Shown here: piece after piece, positions 1 through 6,036 of the stretch
How the letters are laid out: each line of letters starts with the position of its first letter
Numbering within the stretch: the stretch's first letter is position 1
Assembly: GCA_025356695.1 (NCBI GenBank)
Contig: JANXSE010000098.1
Span: 1 to 8,295 of the forward strand
Source: Betaproteobacteria bacterium
Lineage (GTDB): Bacteria > Pseudomonadota > Gammaproteobacteria > Burkholderiales > SG8-41
Reading direction: 5' to 3'
DNA length: 8,295 nt
Translations under genes and position numbers: made by a program
The notes under the pieces: model-generated
What the model was told of the DNA's origin: nothing
Seen by the model: only the letters and a program-made list of their open reading frames with translations
The model's database searches: none

Positions 1-118
1 GTGCGCCGTGCTGATTTCTTGACCATCAAAAACTCCTTCTCGCCAGACCGCTTTCGGCCCAGCATTGTGCCCGGAGTTTCCACTTATAGCGCTGTTCAGA
101 TTTGCGGGACCACTTCTG

Positions 119-126
119 GGGGAGGC
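119..126 (+). promoter_or_regulatory. Ribosome binding site of the DUF3800 gene
   Basis: GGGGAGGC ends 9 bases before ATG at 136 and is a strong Shine-Dalgarno match. It supports ATG 136 over the in-frame GTG at base 1. Confidence 0.7.
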
Positions 127-135
127 AAAACAATA

Positions 136-972
136 ATGATAAGAGTTTGCTACGTAGATGAATCTGGCTGTACTGGAATGTTGCCTAGTGCAACTTCTCC
201 AATCCAGCCGCTATTGGTAATAGCCGGCATCGTATTTCATCAAAACCACCTTACCAATCTAACCCAAGAATATTTGGCTTTAAAGCGAAAGTTTTTCCCT
301 GCTTTAACACCTAATTCCGTTCCATTCTTGCAGCACGTTAAAGTCGAGATAAAAGGTTCAGATATAAGATCAACAATTCGCAATGGTAATCGCAATCAAC
401 GCAGGCATTCGTTTGGTTTTTTGGACGGATATTTAACTATTCTTGAGAGATACAACGCAAAAATATTTGGCAGAATTTGGGTTAAAGGAATAGCTCGCCC
501 AATCAATGGATCGGCAATTTATACATCTTCGATCCAAGCTATATGCGGCGATTTCCAGAATTTACTGGAATTTGAGGATTTGAGCGGAATCATAATTGCT
601 GACAGCAGAGATTATTTGCAAAATATCGATGTCTCATATTCGATATTTACGCAAAAATTTAAAGCTACTGGCGACGCATATGGTCGAATACTCGAAATGC
701 CAACATTTGGGCATAGCCAAAACCATATCGGCATTCAGCTCTCGGATATACTTTGTTCGGCTTTACTCTTCCCGATCGCCAGCTTTACATACTGCACAGG
801 GCATGTGAATAATGTTCATGTTAGCCCGCGGTATCAATTAATAAAAAATAGGTACGCACAAAGAATCAAAGCTCTTCGCCATAGATATTTAGATGGTGGT
901 CGCTATCGCGGCGGAATAACCGTTAGTGATGATCACGAGCATCGGTCAGTCGCACCTTTATTTATAGTTTAA
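136..972 (+). CDS. DUF3800 domain protein
   Basis: The product is 278 residues, within the usual DUF3800 range. The family has an RNase H-like fold and is often found near mobile elements and defence genes; its biochemical role is mostly unproven. Visible family signatures are the N-terminal YVDESG (D8, E9), HVKVEIKGSD around residues 68-76, IIADSRD around 153-159 (D156), and the C-terminal GIQLSDILCSAL (D204). These acidic residues are the likely metal-binding set. The frame is open back to base 1, but I chose ATG at 136 because the conserved first strand MIRVCYVDESG begins there and a GGAGG ribosome binding site lies just upstream; the 45 codons before it resemble nothing in the family. The gene is clearly more AT-rich than the operon to the right, which suggests acquisition. 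It converges on the small ORF at 969-1121, and the two stop codons overlap. Family call is firm; function is unknown. Confidence 0.88.
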   Translation: MIRVCYVDESGCTGMLPSATSPIQPLLVIAGIVFHQNHLTNLTQEYLALKRKFFPALTPNSVPFLQHVKVEIKGSDIRSTIRNGNRNQRRHSFGFLDGYLTILERYNAKIFGRIWVKGIARPINGSAIYTSSIQAICGDFQNLLEFEDLSGIIIADSRDYLQNIDVSYSIFTQKFKATGDAYGRILEMPTFGHSQNHIGIQLSDILCSALLFPIASFTYCTGHVNNVHVSPRYQLIKNRYAQRIKALRHRYLDGGRYRGGITVSDDHEHRSVAPLFIV

Positions 973-1121
973 TTGCGCCTCTTCTTAGCCTTATTTTTCG
1001 CCTTTTTCTTGGCGATCTTCGGCTGCGGCGGTGCGCTTAATATGCGCCGCAAAGCATCATCAAACGGTATCGTCTGTCTTGATGGTTTCTTTTGCTTCGA
1101 TTTGCTTGGTGATGTTTTCAT
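969..1121 (-). CDS. Small Lys/Arg-rich protein (50 aa), overlapping ORF
   Basis: A 50-residue ORF on the minus strand runs from ATG at 1121-1119 to TAA at 971-969. It begins MKTSPSKSKQ, has a central segment PFDDALRRILSAPPQPK (residues 19-35) and a strongly basic tail ending KKRRN. A short amphipathic FDDALRR(I/L)L stretch followed by a Pro-rich and then a Lys-rich tail is a pattern I recall from small uncharacterised proteobacterial proteins, but I cannot name a family. The first 62 bases overlap, in another frame, the 3' end of the HEPN-like gene. The last 4 bases overlap the 3' end of the convergent DUF3800 gene. No good Shine-Dalgarno sequence is visible, so translation may depend on ribosomes arriving from the HEPN-like gene. 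The basic tail would suit nucleic-acid or acidic-protein binding (inference). The opposite-strand ORF at 973-1167 is most likely its shadow. Confidence 0.6.
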   Translation of the reverse strand: MKTSPSKSKQKKPSRQTIPFDDALRRILSAPPQPKIAKKKAKNKAKKRRN

Positions 1122-1935
1122 CTGCTGGCGGTGGCACCAATTTAAGTGGTTCCGGTGGAAGGGCTGAAAGCATATACGATACTACGCTGTTTACGCTTCC
1201 AAGCAATGCGATAGCCTGCTCGACCGTATCTAATGATTGCTCCGGATGCAATACAGGATTTCTATGAAGGTGAACTAAGGTCGAGAGCGCACCAAAAACT
1301 ACCCTATCACCCACTTGGTAGCCTTTCATGGCATCAATGTATTTCGTGACAATTCGGCGCTCAGGGTGAGGCTTTCCACCAGTGACGTATTCATAGTAAT
1401 GGCGCAAAACCACCTCGTTAAGCCTGTGCAGGTGAAATGCTGCTGCCGTTGGTAGTTCAAACGCAATGCAACGCGCCGCCTCTTTTGCATCTTTGATCGC
1501 TTCAGGAATCTTCGAGGCTAGAGAGCTTGGAAACAGAACAATTCCATTCTCAGTAAGCTGGTTCAGATCGTAGCCGCCCTTGGGCTGCACTAGATATAAA
1601 TTTCCCCATTGGAGTTCGGCCGATAAATTGGCCTCAAATGTCTGAACCTGCGTTGTTAGGTAATGCTGGTCGATGAACTCAATATTTGAGTCTAAATCGA
1701 CATCATCTTTACCGTAGTCATCATTTATGCGGGCCAGCGTTCCCAATAACTCATTGCCGCTAACGACGCATGTTCGCAGGGTATAAACGCTTTTTTGCAG
1801 CAATCCCTCAAGCCAATGGTGCGCTGTCCATAGCTTATATCTAGTTTCGCGCTTGGTGGTTTCGTGTGTTATTCCAGAAAGCGGGCGCAAAGCCGCCCCT
1901 ATTTGGAAAAAATAGAAGGCATCTATCCTAATCAT
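1060..1935 (-). CDS. HEPN-like domain protein, function unknown
   Basis: The product is 291 residues from ATG 1935. The C-terminal half looks like an all-helical HEPN-type domain. Residues about 148-182 read EAARCIAFELPTAAAFHLHR followed by NEVVLRHYYEYV. Residues 225-230 are RNPVLH, matching the R-x4-H motif of HEPN proteins, many of which are RNases in toxin-antitoxin and anti-phage systems. A helix (about 238-258) follows. The N-terminal 145 residues have no domain I recognise. An alternative ATG at 1995 would add 20 residues encoded across a C/G-run hairpin. I prefer 1935 because a G-run that can serve as ribosome binding site lies just upstream and the extension looks non-coding. It lies downstream of the CoA-transferase operon on the same strand but is more AT-rich, so it is probably a separate acquisition. 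The tail (about 260-291) overlaps the small ORF at 969-1121. HEPN-like assignment is moderately sure; RNase activity is inference. Confidence 0.78.
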   Translation of the reverse strand: MIRIDAFYFFQIGAALRPLSGITHETTKRETRYKLWTAHHWLEGLLQKSVYTLRTCVVSGNELLGTLARINDDYGKDDVDLDSNIEFIDQHYLTTQVQTFEANLSAELQWGNLYLVQPKGGYDLNQLTENGIVLFPSSLASKIPEAIKDAKEAARCIAFELPTAAAFHLHRLNEVVLRHYYEYVTGGKPHPERRIVTKYIDAMKGYQVGDRVVFGALSTLVHLHRNPVLHPEQSLDTVEQAIALLGSVNSVVSYMLSALPPEPLKLVPPPADENITKQIEAKETIKTDDTV

Positions 1936-1941
1936 TGGATT

Positions 1942-1968
1942 TCCCCCCCAACAGTGGATGGGGGGGGA
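1942..1968. repeat. C7/G8 hairpin upstream of the HEPN-like gene
   Basis: Seven C (1943-1949) face eight G (1960-1967), flanked by a matching T/A pair (1942, 1968), giving a GC-only stem of 7 pairs plus one A-T pair around a loop of about 11 bases. On the minus strand the G-run complementary to 1943-1949 lies about 7 bases before ATG 1935 and is the best ribosome binding site of the HEPN-like gene. The stem would mask it. Confidence 0.55.
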
Positions 1969-2003
1969 TAATAAATCAACCGATTGGTTTGTCAACTACA
2001 CTA

Positions 2004-2022
2004 CTCCCCCTCAAGGGGGGAG
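2004..2022. repeat. Hairpin overlapping the last operon gene's stop codon
   Basis: CTCCCCC (2004-2010) pairs with GGGGGAG (2016-2022) around a 5-base loop. The minus-strand TGA stop of the CoA-transferase at 2011-3183 lies in the loop, and its last Leu-Pro-Pro codons are in one arm. It may slow or end transcription of the operon, but no T-tract follows on the minus strand, so it is not a classical intrinsic terminator. It resembles the C-rich/G-rich intergenic palindrome at 5443-5465. Confidence 0.55.
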
Positions 2023-3183
2023 GAAGCCTTCTAATTGCGCCAATACTGAATTTGTATGCTCGCCGAGCTGCGGCGCCATACCATTCAGTTCCAGTTGCAT
2101 GTTCGAAAAACGCGCCGGAAACGCACGCACTTTGACAGTCGTGCCGCCCGTCGCCGCCACTTCACGCACCACGCCGAGCGCTTTCGTCTGCGCGTGATCG
2201 AGCGCATGATCGGCGCGCTGATAACTCGCCGCGTTGCCGGCGTGTTTACGGATCAGCGCGACGAGTTCCTCGGCGGAGTACCGCGCGAACTCGCGTTCGT
2301 ATTCGGCGCGCAGTTCCTGCACCTGGATGCCATAGCCGGTGGAATCACGGCCGATCTTGTCGAAACGCGCGTCTTCGAGCAGCCGATTGAAGCCGGCCTC
2401 TTCGCAAAACTTCACCCAGCCCGGCCTTCCTTCGGCACCCACTGAACCGCCGAAGGCGAAGAAGATCGGCTCGTCTTTGGTTTTCCAGCCGCGTTCGGGC
2501 GGGTAGTTGGCACCGCCAACGCGCGGCCCCGCATACACGTCAGGATCCGACTGCGCGGCAAGATGGATGCTTTTCAGCGCCAGCAATGAATTGAGCAGCG
2601 ACAGCGTGACGCGCTGGCCGACGCCGCTTTTCGCACGCGCGATCAGCGCGGCGAGTGTCGCCTGCACGGCAAAGATGCCAGTGCCGGCGCAGGCGACGTC
2701 GGCCCCCAGACGACAGGCCGGCGCATCGCGCGAACCGAGATAACGCGTGTAACCGGCCATCGCCTGCGCAGCCAGTTCCGAACCTTTGTTCAATCGCAAC
2801 GGACCGCAGTCGCCCCAGAAGCTGATGCCTACGCGAACCAGCTTCGGGTTCGCCACATACGGTTCGGCGTCGATATTCGCCACACCGAGGGCCGAGAGTT
2901 CTTCCGGCGTGCGGTCAGTGATAAAGACGTCAGCGTTCTTCAACAAGGCTGACAGCGTGAGTTTGTCGTCCAGCACCACCGAACGCTTGCCGCGATTGAG
3001 TTCGAAGAAGGCCGCGCTCATTGTGCTGTTCGGCAACGCGGGTGCGGCATTGCGCAGCCAGTCACCCTCTCTGCTTTCGACCTTGATCGCGTCGGCGCCG
3101 AGGTCTGACAGGCGCAGCGCGGCCAGTGGACCCGGCACGCCCTCGGCAAATTCAACGACGCGGATTTTCTTCAGCACGCTCAT
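2011..3183 (-). CDS. CaiB/BaiF family III CoA-transferase (second subunit or paralogue)
   Basis: The product is 390 residues, the usual length of family III CoA-transferases, which move CoA between carboxylic acids through an enzyme-bound aspartyl anhydride in the cytoplasm. The N-terminus has the family opening IRVVEFAEGVPGPLAALRLSDLGAD with IKVE (33-36). Residues 135-144 (SELAAQAMAG) match the family's conserved QAMSG-like segment. D162 in LGADVACAGTG falls where the catalytic Asp is expected, followed by AALIAR and the GVGQRVTLSL strand. The gene begins at ATG 3183, overlapping the TGA of the preceding CoA-transferase gene by 4 bases (ATGA). The two proteins are only distantly alike, so they may be the subunits of a heteromer, as in BbsEF or SmtAB (inference). 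It is the last gene of the operon; its stop lies in a GC hairpin. Substrate is unknown. Confidence 0.93.
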   Translation of the reverse strand: MSVLKKIRVVEFAEGVPGPLAALRLSDLGADAIKVESREGDWLRNAAPALPNSTMSAAFFELNRGKRSVVLDDKLTLSALLKNADVFITDRTPEELSALGVANIDAEPYVANPKLVRVGISFWGDCGPLRLNKGSELAAQAMAGYTRYLGSRDAPACRLGADVACAGTGIFAVQATLAALIARAKSGVGQRVTLSLLNSLLALKSIHLAAQSDPDVYAGPRVGGANYPPERGWKTKDEPIFFAFGGSVGAEGRPGWVKFCEEAGFNRLLEDARFDKIGRDSTGYGIQVQELRAEYEREFARYSAEELVALIRKHAGNAASYQRADHALDHAQTKALGVVREVAATGGTTVKVRAFPARFSNMQLELNGMAPQLGEHTNSVLAQLEGFLPP

Positions 3184-4376
3184 GTGCCGGCCTTCGCCTT
3201 GCGTGCCGCGAGATCGGCCAGCACGGCAGCAGTATCTTCACCCGGCCGCGGTGGTTCACGCACGGCGCAGGGCGTCTGCGCGAAATGCCACGGCAGGCCA
3301 GCCACCGATACCGTGCCCCAGTCGCGTGTGGCGAGATTGGCGATCATGTCGTTCATCACGACCTGCTGGTGATGACGGAAGGTCTCGAAACTAAAGGCTT
3401 GCGTGCAGGCGACACCCTCACGCTGCATGACGCGTTGCCACCACAGGGCCGGACGCGCTTTGAACAGCGGCGCCACTTCTGCGGTCAACGCCGCGCGATG
3501 TTCTACGCGCAGGCGGTTTGTTTTGAAACGCGGATCGTCCGCCAGTTGCAGGCATTCGAGCGCACGGCAGAATCCGGCAAATTCGGTGTCGTTATGCGCG
3601 GTGACAAACACTTCACTATCAAGCGTGGCAAAAGCGCGGTCAGGAACGATGCCCGGCGATTCGCTGCCGCGCGGCTGCGGAATCAATCCGCCGCCCAGAT
3701 ATTCGGCAATGCGCGTGGTTTCGATTTCCATGGCCGCTTCCAGCATCGACACTTCGACCTTCTGCCCCTCGCCACCGAGCTCGCGTTCGAGCAGTGCCGC
3801 CAAAACGGCTTCGGTGGCGACACTGGCCGTGGTCAGATCAAGGAAGCCCGTGAAACGAAAAGCTTCCAGGGTTTCGCCAGGCGCGCCGTTCAGCCGCGCG
3901 AAGCCCGAGTAGGCCTGCATGATGTAGTCGGCACAGCCGGCTTTTGCCAGCGGGCCGGTTTCACCGAAGCCCGAGATTGCGCAGTAAATGATGTTCGGAT
4001 TGACTTTGCGCAGCGATTCGTAATCGAGGCCGAGGCGCTCGATCACGCCGACGCGGAAATTTTGCACGAAGATATCGCAGGTTGCAGCAAGTTCCAGCGC
4101 GGTGGCGCGGTCTTCAGCTTTCTTGAAATCGAGAACGACGTCTTTCTTGTTGACGTTCATCGACATGAAATTGGTGCCCATGCCGCGTTGCGTCGGCGCC
4201 ACCCAGCGCGTGCCATCACCAGCGGGCGGCTCGACCTTGATCACCTCGGCACCGAGCATGCCGAGCAGGGCCGCCGTCCACGGACCAGCCGCCATGATGC
4301 TGACATCCATCACGCGCATGCCGGCGAGCGGCCCTTGTACCGCGCCCGTTGCCGGAGATGTCGCGTTAATACTCAC
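3180..4376 (-). CDS. CaiB/BaiF family III CoA-transferase (first subunit or paralogue)
   Basis: The product is 398 residues and full length for the family. Family landmarks are PLAGMRVMDVS (16-26), LGAEVIKVEPP (41-51), the nucleotide-side segment VLDFKK, NFRVGVIERLGLDYESL (106-122), ISGFGETGPLA (134-144), DYIMQAYSG (150-158), and FTGFLDLTTAS, in which D180 is the expected catalytic Asp. EGQKVEVSMLEA follows. Translation starts at GTG 4376, whose GTGA overlaps the TGA stop of the upstream Ldh-family gene. No strong Shine-Dalgarno sequence is seen, so translation is probably coupled. The protein should transfer CoA onto a carboxylic acid from a donor such as succinyl-CoA. Donor and acceptor cannot be read from the sequence. 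The neighbouring thiolase/DUF35 pair suggests the CoA ester made here is then cleaved. A racemase of the same superfamily is a less likely alternative. Confidence 0.93.
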   Translation of the reverse strand: MSINATSPATGAVQGPLAGMRVMDVSIMAAGPWTAALLGMLGAEVIKVEPPAGDGTRWVAPTQRGMGTNFMSMNVNKKDVVLDFKKAEDRATALELAATCDIFVQNFRVGVIERLGLDYESLRKVNPNIIYCAISGFGETGPLAKAGCADYIMQAYSGFARLNGAPGETLEAFRFTGFLDLTTASVATEAVLAALLERELGGEGQKVEVSMLEAAMEIETTRIAEYLGGGLIPQPRGSESPGIVPDRAFATLDSEVFVTAHNDTEFAGFCRALECLQLADDPRFKTNRLRVEHRAALTAEVAPLFKARPALWWQRVMQREGVACTQAFSFETFRHHQQVVMNDMIANLATRDWGTVSVAGLPWHFAQTPCAVREPPRPGEDTAAVLADLAARKAKAGT

Positions 4377-5401
4377 AGCGCATTCAGCGAATCGATGACC
4401 TTACAATCGTAAACCAGGCCTTCTTTACGGCGGCGTTCGCGTTCGCGATAGGCGCGTTCCGAAGGGATGCGGATTTCCTCGACGCCCGGACGTTTCGGCG
4501 TCGCTTTGACGAACTGCACCAACTCGGCAATCTGCGACTTGAATTCGCCGCCGGGCAGCATCAGTTGCGGATCCATTACCCAGAACAGGAAGCCATAGTC
4601 CGACACCTGGTTCTTCGCAAACGCCGCACCGGCCAGGAGGCCCAGCGACTGCACCGCCAGCGACAGCACATAGCCTTTGTGGCCACCAAAGGGCACGACA
4701 CCGCCTTCCAGCACGGCCGTCGCATCAGTCGACGGATTGCCGTCCTTGTCGAAGCCGATACCCGCTGGCAGCGGCTCACCGAGATGCGCGTGCAGCATCA
4801 CATCACCCCACATCAGCGCCGCAGTGCCCATATCGTAGACGACCGGGCCATTGTCCGACGGAAAACCGATGCAGATCGGATTGGTGCCCAGCGCCGGGCG
4901 TTTGCCGCCGATCGGCAGCACGCGCGGCTGCGCGCTGGCGATGTGAAAGGCAACGAGGCCCTGCTTGACGATCTGTTCGACAAAGTAAGCGTTGCGGCCC
5001 GAGTAATAGCTGTTATAGACACCGACCGAAGCAAAGCCGGTTTTCTTCGCCTTCTCCGCAGCCAGCATGGCGGCGCGGTAACAAGTGACGTAACCGATGT
5101 TGTTAGCGCCGTCCATCAGCGCCGACAGCGGCGTTTCGTGGACGATCTTGATCGGCTGGCGGCCTTTCAGGTGTTTCGGGTCGGTGGCAATCGCAAGGAT
5201 GCGCGGCAGCGAGGCAAAGCGGTACCCGCACAGTGCATTGTCGATCAACTGGTCGACGACGATCTTGGCGTCTTCCTCGTTATAACCCAGCGCCTTCAGC
5301 GCGCGCATGCCGACGGCGGTGGCCTCGGCTTCGCTCAGGCGCACCGAGTCCGGACGGTCTTCGTCCAGTGTTATTCCGGCGTTTGCAGTGGTTTGAGACA
5401 T
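4373..5401 (-). CDS. Ldh-family (malate/L-lactate dehydrogenase type 2) oxidoreductase, divergent active site
   Basis: The product is 342 residues, typical of the NAD(P)-dependent Ldh_2/MDH2 family, which oxidises 2-hydroxy acids such as malate, sulfolactate and ureidoglycolate. The fold is recognisable from the N-terminal helical SEAEATAVGMRALKALG, VLPIGGKRPALGTNPICIGFP (161-181), LPAGIGFDKDGNPSTD (211-226) and PFGGHKGYVLSLAVQSLGL (237-255). Two hallmark His motifs are altered. The usual GHDSHGV-like catalytic segment is replaced by CGYRFASLPR (58-67), and the usual NSxH(F/Y)G is NSYYSG (130-135). Either this is a subfamily with different chemistry or it is not a 2-hydroxy-acid dehydrogenase. 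The start at ATG 5401 has AGGAACGG just upstream. The stop overlaps the GTG start of the next gene. A spacer of about 95 bases with a hairpin separates it from the DUF35 gene. Fold call is firm; reaction is uncertain. Confidence 0.85.
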   Translation of the reverse strand: MSQTTANAGITLDEDRPDSVRLSEAEATAVGMRALKALGYNEEDAKIVVDQLIDNALCGYRFASLPRILAIATDPKHLKGRQPIKIVHETPLSALMDGANNIGYVTCYRAAMLAAEKAKKTGFASVGVYNSYYSGRNAYFVEQIVKQGLVAFHIASAQPRVLPIGGKRPALGTNPICIGFPSDNGPVVYDMGTAALMWGDVMLHAHLGEPLPAGIGFDKDGNPSTDATAVLEGGVVPFGGHKGYVLSLAVQSLGLLAGAAFAKNQVSDYGFLFWVMDPQLMLPGGEFKSQIAELVQFVKATPKRPGVEEIRIPSERAYRERERRRKEGLVYDCKVIDSLNAL

Positions 5402-5442
5402 ATCCGTTCCTGTTGTTGATGCTGATCGACAATCACTTTTCT

Positions 5443-5465
5443 CCTTCCCCCCTTGTGGGGGAAGG
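5443..5465. repeat. Intergenic C-rich/G-rich palindrome
   Basis: CCTTCCCCC (5443-5451) pairs perfectly with GGGGGAAGG (5457-5465) around a 5-base loop: 9 pairs, 7 of them G-C. It fills the spacer between the DUF35 and Ldh-family genes. It resembles the repetitive C/G palindromes found between genes in many beta- and alphaproteobacteria. It could protect mRNA 3' ends or attenuate transcription between the two halves of the operon (inference). Confidence 0.65.
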
Positions 5466-5496
5466 CAGGGATCGGGGGCTTACGGCGCATGGACCA

Positions 5497-5937
5497 TTAG
5501 CGCTTCACCGGCCTGAACTGCAGCAGCGTAATCTCCGGCGAGATATCTTCGTAACAGGCTTCGACCGGCATGCCGATTTTGATGTCTTTCAGATCGCAGT
5601 CGAGCAGATTGGTGGTCAGGCGCGCGCCCTCTTCGAGCTCGACCTGCACCACCGCATACGGCACGCGCGACTCGAACCACTTGGTCCACGCCTTGTGCAT
5701 GACGACGTAGTTGTGCAACACACCGCGGCCGCTCATCAACGCCCATTCCCATTTCATCGAGAAGCAGTGCGGGCAATTCGAGCCGATCGGGTACCAGACT
5801 TTGTGGCAATCGCTGCAGCGCTGCAGCTTCAACTGGCGCTGTTGGGTAGCCTCCCAAAAGGGAATTTCTTCGGGATAAACGAACGGCAGGTAACGACCGT
5901 GTTCGTCAATCATTTTTGACTGTGGTTGCAGGCTCAT
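5497..5937 (-). CDS. DUF35 / Zn-ribbon OB-fold protein, thiolase partner
   Basis: The product is 146 residues, the normal size of stand-alone DUF35 proteins. An N-terminal helix with FWEATQQRQLKLQR (27-40) leads into a rubredoxin-like zinc ribbon, C41-x2-C44 and C55-x2-C58, with all four ligands present. An OB-fold follows from about residue 65, with VPYAVVQVELEEGARL and the IGMPVEACYED segment typical of the family. Such proteins bind CoA esters and form obligate complexes with thiolase-fold enzymes, for example BbsA with BbsB, or the DUF35 part of ChsH2 with Ltp2. The gene lies directly downstream of the thiolase-like gene on the same strand, as expected for such a pair. The start at ATG 5937 has GGGAGATAAG just upstream. 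The role as stabilising or CoA-binding subunit of the thiolase-like protein is inferred from context and family. Confidence 0.92.
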   Translation of the reverse strand: MSLQPQSKMIDEHGRYLPFVYPEEIPFWEATQQRQLKLQRCSDCHKVWYPIGSNCPHCFSMKWEWALMSGRGVLHNYVVMHKAWTKWFESRVPYAVVQVELEEGARLTTNLLDCDLKDIKIGMPVEACYEDISPEITLLQFRPVKR

Positions 5938-5957
5938 TTCTTATCTCCCACTATCGA

Positions 5958-5981
5958 ACAAGAGGGGCTACGCCCCCTTGT
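5958..5981. repeat. Intergenic hairpin with GGGGC-TAC-GCCCC core
   Basis: ACAAG-A-GGGGC (5958-5968) pairs with GCCCCCTTGT (5972-5981) around a TAC loop: 10 pairs with a single bulged A at 5963. It lies in the spacer of about 100 bases between the thiolase-like and DUF35 genes and differs in sequence from the hairpin at 5443-5465. No T-tract follows on the minus strand, so it is probably not a strong terminator. No gene is seen in the rest of this spacer. Confidence 0.6.
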
Positions 5982-6036
5982 ATATCCCCCGATTTCAGAG
6001 GAAGCACTGGTATGCAAATATTCATAGATGCGCTTC

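Noticed and set aside
19..47. TTGACC at 19-24 as a -35 box for the DUF3800 gene
   Set aside because: No acceptable -10 box lies 16-18 bases downstream, so I do not call a promoter.
1..135. In-frame extension of the DUF3800 gene to GTG at base 1
   Set aside because: The added 45 residues do not resemble the family, whose conserved start is at 136 with a strong ribosome binding site. The open frame may be chance.
973..1167. Plus-strand ORF right after the DUF3800 gene, with a hydrophobic Phe/Leu-rich start
   Set aside because: The hydrophobic stretch is the antisense of the Lys-rich tail of the small minus-strand ORF, and the ORF has no ATG or ribosome binding site of its own at that start.
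2004..2022. Intrinsic terminator at the end of the operon
   Set aside because: The hairpin is good, but no T-tract follows on the minus strand and the stem includes codons of the gene; listed only as a repeat.
3126..4412. Long plus-strand ORF (428 residues) opposite the first CoA-transferase gene
   Set aside because: It is antisense to well-supported CoA-transferase genes with catalytic Asp and full length; the translation is Arg/His-rich and resembles no family. It is a high-GC shadow frame.
4565..5419. Long plus-strand ORF (284 residues) opposite the Ldh-family gene
   Set aside because: Arg/Gln/His-rich translation without recognisable motifs, fully antisense to a recognised enzyme gene.
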